Shown here: positions 25,094 through 36,175 of the stretch, one piece after another
Numbering within the stretch: position 1 is the stretch's first letter
Layout of the letters: each line of letters starts with the position of its first letter
Source of the DNA: Cavia porcellus
Taxonomy: Eukaryota > Chordata > Mammalia > Rodentia > Caviidae
Length of the DNA: 64,000 nucleotides
Reading direction: 5' to 3'
Assembly (NCBI RefSeq): GCF_034190915.1
Contig: NW_026947514.1
Coordinates: 620,001 to 684,000 of the forward strand
Notes under the pieces: model-generated
What the model saw: the letters and a program-made list of their open reading frames with translations, nothing else
Database searches by the model: none
Told to the model about the DNA's origin: nothing
Translations under genes and position numbers: made by a program

Positions 25094-25419
25094 GAGACAC
25101 TGAACACTTTTAAGTATTTGCCATTTGTACTTCTTCTCCTAAGAAGTATCTATTCATTTAATGATCCTTTTCCTTTTATTTTTGGTGGGGCAATTTAGAA
25201 ATATTTTTTCTTGACAGGATTTTTTATTTTTTAATTTAATTTAATTTTTTTATTACTACCCTATTTTTGATTGGACCTTTTGTTTCGGCAGGATCTGACT
25301 TTGAGTTCTTTATAAAGTCTAGATATAGTCCTTTGTCTGAGAAATAGCTGGCAAAAATTTTTCCCATTCTATAGGTTGGCTCTTCCTTCTATTGGCTGTT
25401 TCCTTTGCTGTGCAGAAGC

Positions 25420-25556
25420 TGTTTGTTTGTTTGTTTGTTTGTTTGTTTGTTTGAGACAGGCTATCTAGTTCAGGCTGGGCTTGAACTCACTACATAGCCT
25501 CAAATTTGCAGTGATCCTCCAGCCTCAACCTCCTGAGTGCTGGGATTACAGGCATT
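25420..25556 (-). repeat. B1 SINE (antisense) with (TTTG)n tail
   Basis: A (TTTG)n run leads into 'TTTGAGACAGGCTATCTAG' and 'GAGTGCTGGGATTACAGGC', a shortened reverse B1 inside the L1 block. Confidence 0.9.
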
Positions 25557-26795
25557 TAATTTAATATGCTCCCATGTGTTGATTCTTGATGTTATTTCTT
25601 GTGCAACTGAGGTTCTGCCCGAAAGTCTTTGCCTAGACCTATACCTTCAAGAGCTTTTTCTTCCAGCATACAAAATGCTCTAATATTTAGATCTTTGATC
25701 CATTTTGATTTAGATCTGGTGCATGCTGGGAGACATGGGTCTAGGTTCAGTCTTCGACATGTGGATGGCCAGTTCTCTGAGCACAGTCGGGTGGAGAGGC
25801 TGTCTCTGCCATGTGTGGTTTGGGCCCCGTTGTCCCCACAGGAGGATTTAGTACACCATAAATGTTCTCTGGCCATCTGGTTGAATTAATTACTTCATGT
25901 GACTTTATCTGATTTTCCCAAAGTAATCACCACTGTGTTTCCGCAGGTTACTCTGATCAGTCAGGGTGTCCCTACTGGGCTGCCCGATGCATGACATGCA
26001 TGAGGAAGCTTGCTTTGGAGCAGCCCTGAGACTGAACCTGCAGCAGTTATGTCAGGTGAGAGGGCCTCCCAGGCTTGTTAGCATTTATGAGGGCCCAGGG
26101 AATCTTTCTAACACTGAAAAAGAACAAAAGATTCACTTTGTCCCATAGCTTGGTCTCATAATTCAAAAATTCACATGCAAATTATAGAATTTTTCAGCAC
26201 AGTAGGGAACCATCTGATAGGATTTTGGCGTGGCTGAAAAGATAAGAAGTATGAAATATAAATGACCTTTATTTTAAGAATGTGGGGAGAGACCCCCCCA
26301 CCCTCCGGGGTCTGGCATTGTCTCCGGGGGGCTGGCATTCTCTCCGCCAGACACGTGGTGTGGGGGCACACATGTAGCTTAGGTTTGGGGTGGTGCCTAA
26401 GGGGCATTAGTGTGCACAGGTAGCCCACTGATATTCATTTCGCACCACAGGTAAATTCCTAGGGGCGGGGAAGATGACCTCAAGATAGAGCCTCTTGGTT
26501 CCACCTCCAAAGCTTTACCAGCTACAGTGTCCCAACTGGGGCAAAATCCTTTCAGCAATGATAGATTTTCAAAATAAAAACTAAATCCAGAGGTGATTCA
26601 TTGAGAAATTGGAAAGTATCCTCTTCACACTTCTTTTGAACAGTTCTGGTTTTCATGTCCTCTTCCTGGGAGAATGACCAGGTGGGACTGTCCACATATC
26701 CCACAAATCCCCTGCTGGCCACCCCGGGATGTGGGAGGGCTGTGAGGCTCCCACTAACAGTGAGATTCTGGTTTTTACCCTTTCCCTTCTCCTAG

Positions 26796-26912
26796 GCCTG
26801 TCCCTGTGTCACCTGTAGGAAGGAGGTGGAATGAGGGCTGTGGCCAACCCCTCAAGGACCTCAGCAGTGGGGTGTGGTGCCCAGTGAAGGCTGTGTGGTC
26901 TGAGCAGGTGGC
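26796..26912 (+). other. GPR132: GPR132 5' UTR part of first coding exon
   Basis: A strong acceptor (long pyrimidine run, then CTCCTAG ending at 26,795) precedes this stretch, which runs to the likely GPR132 start codon. It holds an 18-codon upstream ORF (26,831-26,887). Whether the exon truly begins at 26,796 is inferred from the acceptor alone. Confidence 0.5.
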
Positions 26913-26955
26913 ATGGGCCACACCCCCACCCAGAACCCTGCAATGAATACTGGAG
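26913..26955 (+). CDS. GPR132: GPR132, first coding exon
   Basis: This short exon encodes an extracellular N-terminus of 14 residues (MGHTPTQNPAMNTG) plus the first base of a split glycine codon. It ends at an excellent donor (GGAG|GTAAGG). The phase is exactly what the main exon needs (its first two bases, GA, complete the Gly codon). Joined, the N-terminus reads ...NTGGNTTL, close to the short mouse N-terminus that also ends in GNTTL. The start at 26,913 has purine at -3 and G at +4. Total predicted length is 383 residues, against about 380 in human and mouse. The assignment is inferred from phase, length and similarity; an mRNA would settle it. Confidence 0.68.
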
Positions 26956-27094
26956 GTAAGGAGGGGACCAGAGTCGCTCTGTGGAGCACATGGACACCAC
27001 TGGGCCTTGAAGGTCCTCTGCTTGGATCAGAGCCAGCTGACCATGGATGGGAAGCTGACTATAGGAGCCACTTTAACCTGCGGGTGTTAGAGAC

Positions 27095-27300
27095 TGTGTT
27101 TTAGCAATGGGACACATGTCATGGTGACGAGGAGGCTGGAGGATCCTGAAATGAGTGAAATAAGCCAGGCACAAAAAGAGACACCAGATGGTCACTCACA
27201 TGGGGCTCTGGGGATTCAGATCCACAGGCAGGAGGACGAATGGGGGTGAGGGGTCCAGGGAGGGGACAGGAGCTAGTGCTGCTGAAGACAGACGTTTGGC
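27095..27300 (+). repeat. L1 3' end remnant (sense), old
   Basis: 'TGAGTGAAATAAGCCAGGC' and 'ACAAAAAGAGACACCAGATG' match the highly conserved end of L1 ORF2/3' UTR. It lies in the GPR132 intron. Confidence 0.65.
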
Positions 27301-28061
27301 CTTGCAGGCTGAGGAGTCTGGAGATGGGTGACTGGAACCATTGCATGTCCCTGTGAGTGTGCTTGGTGCTCCAGATCTGCACGCCTGGAAACAGGATAAA
27401 CACTTCGTGTTCATTCTTCTAGAGAAAAGTGAGAGAAACCAAGCGAGTGGCCTGGAGGGGAATCGGACCCATCACTCCTGGACAGGTTTTCTGGTTCCTT
27501 CATGTGGCACCTTCTGCAGAGATGCAGAGCAGCAGTTTCTCTGCTGATGTCTGGTTTGTTCAATTCTGCTAAAGGGGCCAGTCACTGCCAGCATGGGTGG
27601 TGAGACTCCAGGGTGCTGGCCAGGCCCTGGAAGGCCATGCCAGCCTGTGGGATGCATAGTGTTTCCCTAGCTAGCTGAATGTCCATGTGGAGAGGCCATG
27701 TGGGTAACAGACCCTGAATCCAAGAGGTCCAGGGACAGCATTATCTGAGGCCATGAGACGGTGGTGTCTCCAAGACCCTGCAGCCTGCTTCAGGGCATGA
27801 ATAGTGGTCACTGTGTCAGAAGAGGTGGTTGAGGGCTATAGCTCTGAGCTTCCCAGCAGCCCTGGGCAAAGTGAGAAAGACATGGTTCTGTGAGGTCTCT
27901 TGGGTCCTGAGGCCTCAGACCCTAGATTCCAAGGGTGTCTTTGCTGAATGTTATACATTATGCTCCATAGTAGAACATTGGCCTAGCATGTGTTCCCCAG
28001 CACCTCAAAAACAAGCAAGCAGAAGAAAACAATCATAATGGACTGAAAATGAAGAACAGAA

Positions 28062-28128
28062 TATTGTTTTTGTTTTTGGCACAGGGAATTGAACTCAGGA
28101 CCTTGCACTTGCCAGGCAGGTGCTGTGT
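28062..28128 (-). repeat. ID-like SINE fragment (antisense)
   Basis: 'GGCACAGGGAATTGAACTCA' and 'CTTGCCAGGCAGGTGCTGTG' correspond to the reverse complement of the ID B box and A-box side; the 5' end is missing. Confidence 0.75.
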
Positions 28129-28139
28129 GAAAAATAGAA

Positions 28140-28410
28140 TTTTAAAGGCTGGATGTCTGTATCCCCCATGAGTATGTTGAGGCTGGAAGAGTGGCCTTGG
28201 GAGCAGATAGGATTAGCACCCACAGAAAGAGTCCCCAGAGAGCTGCCTATAGCCTTCCCGGCCAGAGGACACAGTGAGATGCCTCTGCCATGGGCAGGAA
28301 ATGGTTCTCACCTGACATGGGCTCTGCCAGCCTGGTACTTGGACTGCTGACCTCTAGAGCAGAGAGAAACACTTGCGTTTCTTATAAGCAGCCTGAAGGG
28401 ACGGAGACAT
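28140..28410. repeat. MaLR-type LTR remnant (MST/MLT-like)
   Basis: 'GGATGTCTGTATCCCCCATG', 'GATAGGATTAGCACCCACAG' and 'CCCCAGAGAGCTGCC', then 'GAGGACACAGTGAGATGCC', follow the order of mammalian MaLR solo LTRs. Diverged and located in the GPR132 intron. Confidence 0.55.
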
Positions 28411-29091
28411 AGAGGAATCAGTCATAGAGCAAACAGGCCAGAGGATGGCCCAGCCATTGAGGAAATCTCAGGGCACCATCTCCCCGCTGGGTGGAAACCT
28501 CAGCACCCCTGAGCTGCACATGTGCAAGGGATTATGGTATTGGGGGTTTTTCCTCACAATCAGAGCAGAAGACACACAGAAGATACAATGAAACCAAGGG
28601 ACATTAATAACCTGGAGTGCAGGGTCCTGTGCAGCAAGAGGCATGAGGCTGGGACAGCTTCGGAGGGCTCTGAACATGTGTTTCCATCTCCAGGGTCGTC
28701 TCTAGGCGATAAAAGGGAGGAAGAATAAATCCCAAGCCGTTGAGGGACTGCAAGGTGAATCAGCCAGGGCTGCCGAGTGGGGCAGGGAGGACCACAGACC
28801 AGCTGTCCTCAGTGGGGGAGGTTGGCATCACCCAGGAGTCTGTGGTGTGGATGCCTCAGGTGGCAGGGGAACCTGCTCTGCCCCTCCCCTCCTGTGTAGA
28901 TTGGTCCCAATTTCCCCTTGTGTAAGGACCCGTGTCACCACCCCCAGACCTCACTGTTGGGGAACCACTAGTAAAAGCTCCTCTTCCAAGTCAGTTCGCC
29001 CTCTGAAGAAGGGTGGGCAGGACCCCAGTGTCTCTTTTCAGCCTATAACAGACAGAAAACAGAAAGGGAACACAAGAAGTGGAAATCCAAC

Positions 29092-29262
29092 CCACAAGCC
29101 TGGAATTCGGAGGCTGAAGCAAGAGGCCTGAAAGTTCAAGTCCAGCCTGGGCAACTCAGTGACTTTAGTGATAACCTATTTCAAAATAAAAAATAAATAA
29201 AAGAACTGGGGACCTGAAGGCCCTGGATTCCATCCGGTGTGTGGGGTACTCGCAAAGTAACA
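29092..29262 (+). repeat. B1-ID dimeric SINE
   Basis: Diverged B1 half ('GAGGCTGAAGCAAGAGGCC'; 'CCAGCCTGGGCAACTCAGTG') with an A/T-rich linker and an ID-like half ('GGGGACCTGAAGGCCCTGG'). Confidence 0.75.
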
Positions 29263-29381
29263 ACAAAAAGGGTTCAAATGAATTGAAAGTGAAAAAATAG
29301 AAAAAAATATGCCAAATAATAGTAAAGTTAACTGATTATTATTAGCGAAAAGAAACTTTTCCCTAGAAACATGATAGGATG

Positions 29382-29484
29382 GGGGCTGGGGATTTAGCTC
29401 AGCGGTGTAAGTGCCTGCCTGGCAGGTGCGAGGTCGTGAGTTCCATGCCTGGTACCAAAAAAAAAAAAAAAAAAAAAAAAAGAA
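29382..29484 (+). repeat. ID SINE with target-site duplication
   Basis: ID body (GGGGATTTAGCTCAGCGGTG; GGTCGTGAGTTCCATGCC) with an A tail. The direct repeat AAACATGATAGGA is at 29,367-29,379 and 29,489-29,501. Located in the GPR132 intron about 550 bp upstream of the main exon. Confidence 0.95.
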
Positions 29485-29690
29485 AAACAAACATGATAGG
29501 AAATGGCATCTGTTCCCCAAGGTGACGACAGCGAATAACTATAGCCTTCAGTAGCACCGATGTGAACTTGTCCCTCAGCCACCTGAAGTCAGGACTGGGA
29601 TGGGGACCAGGACTGGGCCAGCCAGGCCTGAGCCAAGGAACGAGCACAGGTGGGAAACAGGCTCGAGGAGGCGAGGGCAGACAGCCACAC

Positions 29691-29714
29691 CGTCTATGCT
29701 GTGCAGCATAGACG
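29691..29714. repeat. Perfect inverted repeat, 11-bp arms
   Basis: Arms CGTCTATGCTG and CAGCATAGACG are separated by two bases and could form a hairpin. They are followed directly by a short TACG tandem (GTATACGTATACGTA). Confidence 0.9.
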
Positions 29715-30026
29715 TATACGTATACGTAGGGACAGTGTCACTTAAGTCCTTGGGCTGCATGGCCTGGGTAGAGGAAGTCTGGCAGGCAGAGATGCCCCTA
29801 AGTCCTCTGCTCTGGCCCCAGCTTGACCCTTGGGATGAGATAGGGACTTCAAGCTATGTCCAGGATTGACCGCAGGCTGCTTCAGGTCCAGGAAAGTCAG
29901 ACCTGAGCCCAAAGTAGATGCTGGGGCAATGTGGAACCCTTGTGCTCACCATGCTGTGCTCCTGACGGGTACCAGGGACCTGTTCCTCCCCTAGGACTCC
30001 CATCCTCTCTTTCTTTTGTCCCTCAG

Positions 30027-31135
30027 GAAACACTACCCTGGTGACGGCCCGGGACCCCGCCGGGGAGTTCTGCAATGCGTCCTTCAGTGACAGCAAGGTA
30101 ACACTGCTGGTGGTGTACAGCGCGGTGTGTGCACTGGGGCTGCCTGCCAACTGCCTGACGGCCTGTCTGACGCTGCTGCAGGCCCTGCAGGGCAATGTGC
30201 TGGCCGTCTACCTGTTCTGCCTGGCGTTCTGTGAGCTGCTCTACATCAGCACGCTGCCACTCTGGATCATCTACATCAGGAACCAGCACCAATGGACCCT
30301 GGGCCTGTATGCCTGCAGGGCGACTGCCTACATCTTCTTCTGCAACATCTACATCAGCATCCTCCTGCTCTGCTGCATCTCCTGCGACCGCTTCGCAGCT
30401 GTGGTGTACCCGCTGGAAAGCCGGGGCCACCGCCAGCAGAAGACGGCTGTGCTGATCTCCGCCAGCATCACCGTCCTAGTTGCGCTTGTGTACTGCCAGG
30501 TGTTCCGCATGGATCTCGTGAATGGTACCTGCTTCGAGCCTCTGTCGATGGACAGCCGCATCGCCAGCTACCACTACGCGCGCTTCACGGTGGGCTTTGC
30601 GCTTCCGCTCTGCATCATCGCCTTCACCAACCACCGCATCTTCCGCAGCACTGCGCTGAGCCAGGGCCTGACCGCAGTGCAGAAGGCCAAGGTGAAGCAC
30701 ACTGCAATCGCAGTCGTTGTCATCTTCCTGGTCTGCTTTGCCCCCTACCACGTGGTGCTGCTTGTCAAAGCTGTGGCCTTCTCCTACTACAGAGGGGACA
30801 AGAACGCTGTGTGTGCCTTCGAAGCCAGAATGTACACACCCTCTGTGGTATTTCTGTGCCTGTCCACGGTTAACAGTGTGGCTGACCCTATCATCTATGT
30901 GCTGGCCACAGACCATTCCCAGCAGGAAGTGACCAGACTCCACCGGGGCTGGAAAAAGTGGTCCACGAAGATGGAGGACACCAGGCTCACACAGTGGAAG
31001 GATTCAGAGGAGACACAGTCGCCCATGGCGCTCTCCCGTAGTCACACGTTCCCCACACCCAGCACCCCCACAGGGCCACAGCCCACCGAGTGGGGCTCCC
31101 TGTGTACCCTGGAAATCCCAACCGAGGGCCTCTGA
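30027..31135 (+). CDS. GPR132: GPR132 (G2A) G-protein-coupled receptor, main exon
   Basis: This encodes a class A seven-transmembrane receptor of the plasma membrane. The family is known to respond to oxidised fatty acids such as 9-HODE, to lactate/lysolipid-linked signals and weakly to protons, mainly in macrophages and lymphocytes. The acceptor TTTTGTCCCTCAG precedes the exon. Visible hallmarks, numbered on the 383-residue protein: N-glycosylation sequons near residues 16, 31 and 180; TM1 around 38-65; conserved cysteines 111 and 183 for the extracellular disulfide; DRF instead of DRY at the end of TM3 (135-137); CFAPY in TM6 (251-255); DPIIY in place of NPxxY in TM7 (301-305); a Ser/Thr-rich cytoplasmic tail. 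Stretches such as LVVYSAVC and VIFLVCFAPYHVVLLVKA match GPR132 orthologues closely. The frame is open to TGA at 31,133. No stop or frameshift is seen. Confidence 0.95.
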
Positions 31136-33550
31136 CAGGCAGGGACCCCCCCCCTTGATCTGCCAACATGTTCTGACTAGCTTCCTTGGCTGGCACCCGT
31201 CTGCCTTGGGCCACCAGCAGAGCTCAGTTAATGACGTCACTTTCTGTGCCTTTGGCAGGAGTTTCTGGGTGACTGTTATGTGTCCTGGGGCTTCTGTGAT
31301 TCTTCCTCAGAGAGAGGCAGGGTCATGGGCACTGTCCCCATGCCTGGGCACTGTGGCCCTGCCAGGAGCTATGAGTGGGAAGGAAGGGGGCTGCTCCCAC
31401 CCCTGCAGGGTGTGATGGGCTGCAGCTGCCCAGAGGCAGGGGAACGCAGAGCCACCCCAACATCTGCTTCACTGCTGCAGGAACCTGGGCTGGGTCTCGG
31501 GACAGACAGTGCAACTTAGAAGCAAGCAGGTGACTGCATGCTCAGCCCCCAGCCCTCACCAAGGGTAGGCAAGAGGGAGGCCTCTTGGCCCAGCGTCAGA
31601 TCCAGGCCTAGCCCCAGTGAGCCTTATCTAGGTTAGGTCAGCTGGGTGCCTCTGTCTCCCCATCTGGAAAATGGGGTCCACCAGTCCTCTGCCAGGTGCT
31701 CCTCCCGGCTGGCTGGAGGGCCTGGCCCTGCCCAGAGTGAGACCTGGGGAAGCTGAGTTGAGCCTCAGGTCTGTAAGGCAGCTCTGTGGCCTGCTGCTCT
31801 TCATAGTAAGAGATGTCAACAAATGTATATTGGGAAAGTGTGTTCAAAGATAAAAGCAAAGTATGCATGTGCCTCGCTTTCCTGTACAGCATAGTACTAC
31901 AGTCTTGGTTCACAGGGAGATGCTTTCCTAGGGTGCTAGGGGCCTTGCCTGGAAGGGGAGTAGGAGCTGTGGGTCTCACTGCACTGTCTGGACTGTTTGG
32001 GATTGGGAAGAGCGAGGGGCAGGCCGGGGATTTCCTGTTTCACAGGGTAGACACCCTGGGGCTCTTATGACCAATGTCACAATCTGGTCATTGGTGATAA
32101 AGTACCCTCCCCTCCGCCACATTCCTGAGGCCTGAAGCCCCAGACAAGGGTGGGCAGGACTAGCCCCAGGGCTCAGGACAGGAGTCTCCAGCTTCTCCCT
32201 GCTCAGTGGACCAGGTCCTCTGTGGCTTGGGGACACTGGGCCTTATACAGGCCTTTCTCTTCTGTCTCAAGGCCACATGCTGTGCCCAGTGGTCCCGTGG
32301 TCCAGGGATGGGGACACTGCTGATGGGAGGGGCTTCATGCATGGTGTGACTGGGTTGATGTTGATTTAGCGTGGTCCCCAGAGGGCAGGTGCAGCTGGAG
32401 GTGAGGACCCAGAGCCTTCCACCGGGCGAAGACACACAGGCCCAGGGTGCCACGCAGCCTCTTGCATCCAGTGCTGGGAGGCAGAGGTGGAGAACTGACC
32501 TGGGGCCAGTGCCCCCTGACAGCCCAAGAATGAAGGTCTGCTTGTAGCCTGAGGGTCCTCACGTGGCCTGAGCCACCACTAGATCTCCCCTTGTTCCTGG
32601 CATCTCCCAGCGGGAAGGACTGTGTGACCAGGAGATCCTGTGGGTCCTCGTCCCTTGGGGCCTGCTCCTTCCCTCCATAAACATGAGGACCAGAAACTGC
32701 ATGGGTGGGGGTGAGGGCTGTATATAGGGAACCTAACATTTATTTCATTTAAAGTAAGAACCACCTGTTCTTGTGAAGAGAACAGAAAGGATTCCAGAAA
32801 ATATCTGTGCAGCTGAGAGAGACTTGGCGGTCAGGAACCAGACAGAGGAAAACCCAAGGAAACCCCAAGACTGTTCTCTGGAGCAGAGTGGACCTGGGGT
32901 TCCCTAGCTTGAGGGCGCCACCCTGTGTCTTCTCCAGGGATGTCTGGTGCAGGCCTGTGGTGATCCAACCACTGGGACACTTCAGGCAGAGACTGTGCGA
33001 ATTCCACTTGTTGACGTCTGGCTGCCACAGGGTGGCAGTACCGCCCTTTCCTCTCGCACTGGGCTCTGCCCTGGTCACGCAGGCTTTGGTTTCAGGTGCA
33101 GGGCTACAAGCACACTCAGCTTCAGAGAGGCAAGAAGAGTCACCAGGCCGAAGGAAGGAAGGGGTTACAATGAAGGTGGCTGTGAGGCTCAGCAGGGCCA
33201 CCTGGGGCTCCTCCCGCGGGAGCCTTGGGACTCAGGAGTGAAGATGTGCGGCCCATGAAATTAGAAATTAGAAAACTGACACTCAGGGAGACCCAGGGGA
33301 ACGGGATGGCACTGTAGGGTTCTTGAGCCCTGTACAGATCCACAGCTGGCAGGAAGGTCATGCTCAACAGAGTGAGTGGGAGTGGGGCCGCCTCCAGGAC
33401 AGGACCATGCAGGATCCCAGGCGAGACTCCAGCGCAGGTGCTGCGGGGCGAGGGCCTGTGGTGTTCCAGTGTGGCTGCCTTTGTCCTGCCTTGCTGGCCA
33501 CACTGCTCCCTTCCCGCAGTGGTGATCAAGGCACAGCTTTATCATCGGCC
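31136..33550. other. GPR132 3' flank, no further gene
   Basis: The GPR132 3' UTR must begin here, but I see no canonical AATAAA before the LTR at 33.6-34.1 kb, so its end is not defined. A MIR-like core (CTGTCTCCCCATCTGGAAAA) is at about 31,650. The remainder shows no recognisable coding sequence. Confidence 0.55.
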
Positions 33551-33555
33551 CTGAC

Positions 33556-34086
33556 TGCTATAACCTATATATATAAAAAAAACCCTCATAAGTCTCTTCG
33601 GAGGCAAGAAAAAGATCAAAAGTAACTCTAAGAGCAGAACAGGATGTCTTCTTAATCTAAACTTGCTTGTTTGCAGGGAAACTTGCTTGTTTGCAGGGAA
33701 ACTTGCTTGTTTGCAGGGAAACTTGTTTGCAGGGTAACTTGCTTGTTTGCAGGATGTGCCTTCCCCCAGAGGATGTTTGCCTAATCTAAACTTGCTTGTT
33801 AGCCCAACCTTTACCTGAACCCTTACCCTTGCTCTTTCCAAGAAATATAATCCCTGTGTTCCTGTTCTGCAGTGCACCACAAACCCGTCCCCCTCCTTGC
33901 ATTGTGAGACCAGCAGCTGTTTGCGGTTTTACAAGATAAAAATCCTGCCCTTTAGCTGTTAGGTGCGCAGTCTTCCATATTGGCTACCGGAGGCTGCGTC
34001 GCCAGGCCTGGCCTAAAATAAAGCCTTTGCTCCCAACTTCTAAATTTCTTGCTTCCTTGGATTTTATTCTGGGGTCCGAACTTTCA
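33556..34086 (+). mobile_element. Solo LTR of an endogenous retrovirus, complete
   Basis: The element starts TG (TGCTATAACC) and ends CA (GTCCGAACTTTCA). It is flanked by the 5-bp repeat CTGAC at 33,551-33,555 and 34,087-34,091. U3 holds tandem 20-bp repeats (33,661-33,753). A TATA-like AAATATAA is near 33,843 and AATAAA near 34,018, followed by a GT/T-rich region and the end of U5, all in the right order. No internal gag, pol or env sequence adjoins it, so it is a solo LTR left by recombination between two LTRs. The family was not identified. Confidence 0.8.
33661..33753 (+). repeat. 20-bp tandem repeat in LTR U3
   Basis: Three exact copies of ACTTGCTTGTTTGCAGGGAA, then a shortened copy and a further partial copy. 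Direct repeats in U3 are where retroviral enhancers usually lie. Confidence 0.97.
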
Positions 34087-36027
34087 CTGACCACAAGCCT
34101 GTCATGCTCCGCCCTTCCACCTGCTGTTGTCTGACCCCAGCCGTCTACCTGGCCCCTCCCCGCCCTCCCTTCCTCCCTTTCCTTGCCACCTCTCCTCTCC
34201 TTACCGCTTCTTCCTTCCCCTCACTCCTCAGGTGGAAGCCACATGGCCCAGGGAAGTGGGCTGGAGAGTTTTGTTGGGACCCAGGGTTTGCACTCTCTGG
34301 AGGACCACGTCCCCCTGCCAGGATGAAAGGTGCCATGCTGACGGTGTGTGCAGAGGGGGCGCTCACTGAGTGCCGCTCATAGGCAGAGCTGGACCCAGCA
34401 GGTTGGTTCCACAGAGGGGAAACAGCCTGGCTGCCTGGTTATCGCCTATGTTTGAGGCCCACAGTGGGGCTTGGAATAAAGCAGAATGGTGATGTCAGCT
34501 TCCTCACAGGAGGACTGTGAGCAGATGTAGGGGTATTAAGAAAAAGTCTCTCTGTCCCCAGCAGTAGCCCTGGGGCCACTGGTAGGCTTTAGCTTTTGTG
34601 TGGAATAGGCCCTGTGGCTGCCAGGGGTCCCAGCCCTGCAGCAGCCAGAGGTGGAGGATCCACGGGGACCCTGGTCCCTCTCCTCCAGTGGCGCAGCCCT
34701 CCGGACCCTCCCTGGACACTTCTTGCTTGTGGGTACTGCACTGCTCTGTGCATGTGCACATTTGGGGACTATTTAAAATGTATTGTTAACTGACACATCA
34801 CAGTTGCACATATGTGTGGGATAGGCTGTGAGAACTGGATGCATTCTGCTTGGAGCCTCTGAGTGCCTCACTGACTCTGCACAGAATATGTAGGTGGTTT
34901 CTGTGGACCCACGACACCGACTGTGCTGCAGAACACAGCCCTCTCCTCCCATCTGCCTGCACTTCCGTCCCGGCTCCCAGCCTCCCTTCTCCCACCCCTC
35001 CTGGCTCACCCTCCCTACTCAGGTCTCTACTTCTACAAGTTCAGAGATGCTTTTGTCCTAGAATATTTCCCATTTACAGAGAAGTGGTGAACAGCACAGC
35101 GAGGTCCTGGGTATTCCCTTCCCCTCCCCACTGGTGACAGTTTACTACCGGAGATTCACTGTCTCTTCCTCAATTAACTTTCTTCTTGCTCCTTGGAGGA
35201 GAAACTGTAGACTTAAGTGCCTAGGATTCATACACCTCATACACTGTGCAAGCAAATGGATTGTCAGGAAGCTGCCACAGAACCATGGTCTGTTGGAGGC
35301 CTGCCGCTGTCCCGTCTCAGTGACATCTTTCCTGGGTCTCTGTACAGCATTCCTCCTCATACTGGCTTTGTTAGTTTTCTAACAAAGGGCAGAGCAGAAC
35401 CCTCATGGCCCTGGCACCACTTTCCAGAAGCCCTGGCTATGCACACAACAGCTGCTCTCCGTCCATTCTGGTCCAAGGCCCCGGGAGCAGGTGGGGGCCA
35501 GGCTGGCAGCTGTGTGGTCATGCAGTATCTTGCCCACTAGACCATGGTTATGCTGGAGGAAGGGCTGTCATGGCATCTTTGGCGTACCTGTGTCTGCCAC
35601 CAGGACTGGACCATGCGTAGGTGAGGGCTTCCATGCCCTGGACGAGCTGGCACCAGCAGGAAGGTTCCTGGGGCTCTTAAGAAACCAGATAGGAAATGTG
35701 AGGCCAGCATCTGGGGACCAGGGTCCATCCAAGCATCGAACAAGGCCTACGATGGGAGCCCCACAGAGGAGCCAGGGCTGAGTTCTGTTCCCCACAGCTA
35801 CGGACGGGGACAGGGCTGGGAGCCTGGAGATGAAAGGCCAGACCTGCACCTGGGAGACTGGAGATGAGAGGCCAGAGCCTGCACCTGGCCACAGGGCTGC
35901 CGGCCCCTCAGCCCTGCCCTGGGTAGGCACAGTGAATAGAAGAGCCAGCCTCTTGCCCCAAAGTCAAGAGAGTCATGCACATGGGCTGGGCCCTGTGAGG
36001 CTGAGAAACCAAGTGCCTTTGCTTTCT

Positions 36028-36143
36028 TTTGGAGATGAATCTTGCTGTGTTGCTCAGGCTAGCCCTGTGTACCTGGCCCCAAGCAGTTTTCCTGCTCAGC
36101 CTATAAGCAGCCAGAACTACAAGTATGTGCCACTGTGTCTGGC
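36028..36143 (-). repeat. B1 SINE (antisense), diverged
   Basis: 'TTTGGAGATGAATCTTGCTG', 'GTTGCTCAGGCTAGCCC' and 'ACTACAAGTATGTGCCACTG' follow reverse B1 order. Confidence 0.8.
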
Positions 36144-36175
36144 ACACTTTCCTCTATGGAGGATGCGACTCATCC

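Larger units (their letters stand above)
24190..25890 (-). repeat. L1 3' region, antisense, broken by three SINEs
   Basis: On the + strand one sees the reverse complement of the L1 ORF2 end: 'AACTTGCATTTCCCTAAGAG', 'CCCATTCTATAGGTTGGC', 'TTTCCTTTGCTGTGCAGAAG', 'GATCCATTTTGATTTAGATC' and 'TGTGGATGGCCAGTTCTC', in the right order. B1, ID and B1 elements interrupt it at about 24,465, 25,012 and 25,420. No intact reading frame is left. Confidence 0.85.

Noticed and set aside
1..26790. JAG2 exons
   Set aside because: Synteny would place JAG2 to the left, but no EGF, DSL or cysteine-rich coding pattern is seen on the plus strand.
26943..26955. ATG at 26,943 as the GPR132 start
   Set aside because: It is in frame with the better-placed ATG at 26,913, which has stronger context and gives a length nearer to known orthologues. 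It remains a possible secondary start.
33542..33880. A repetitive minus-strand open frame with KQASFPANK-like repeats
   Set aside because: It is the reverse translation of the 20-bp U3 repeats of the solo LTR.
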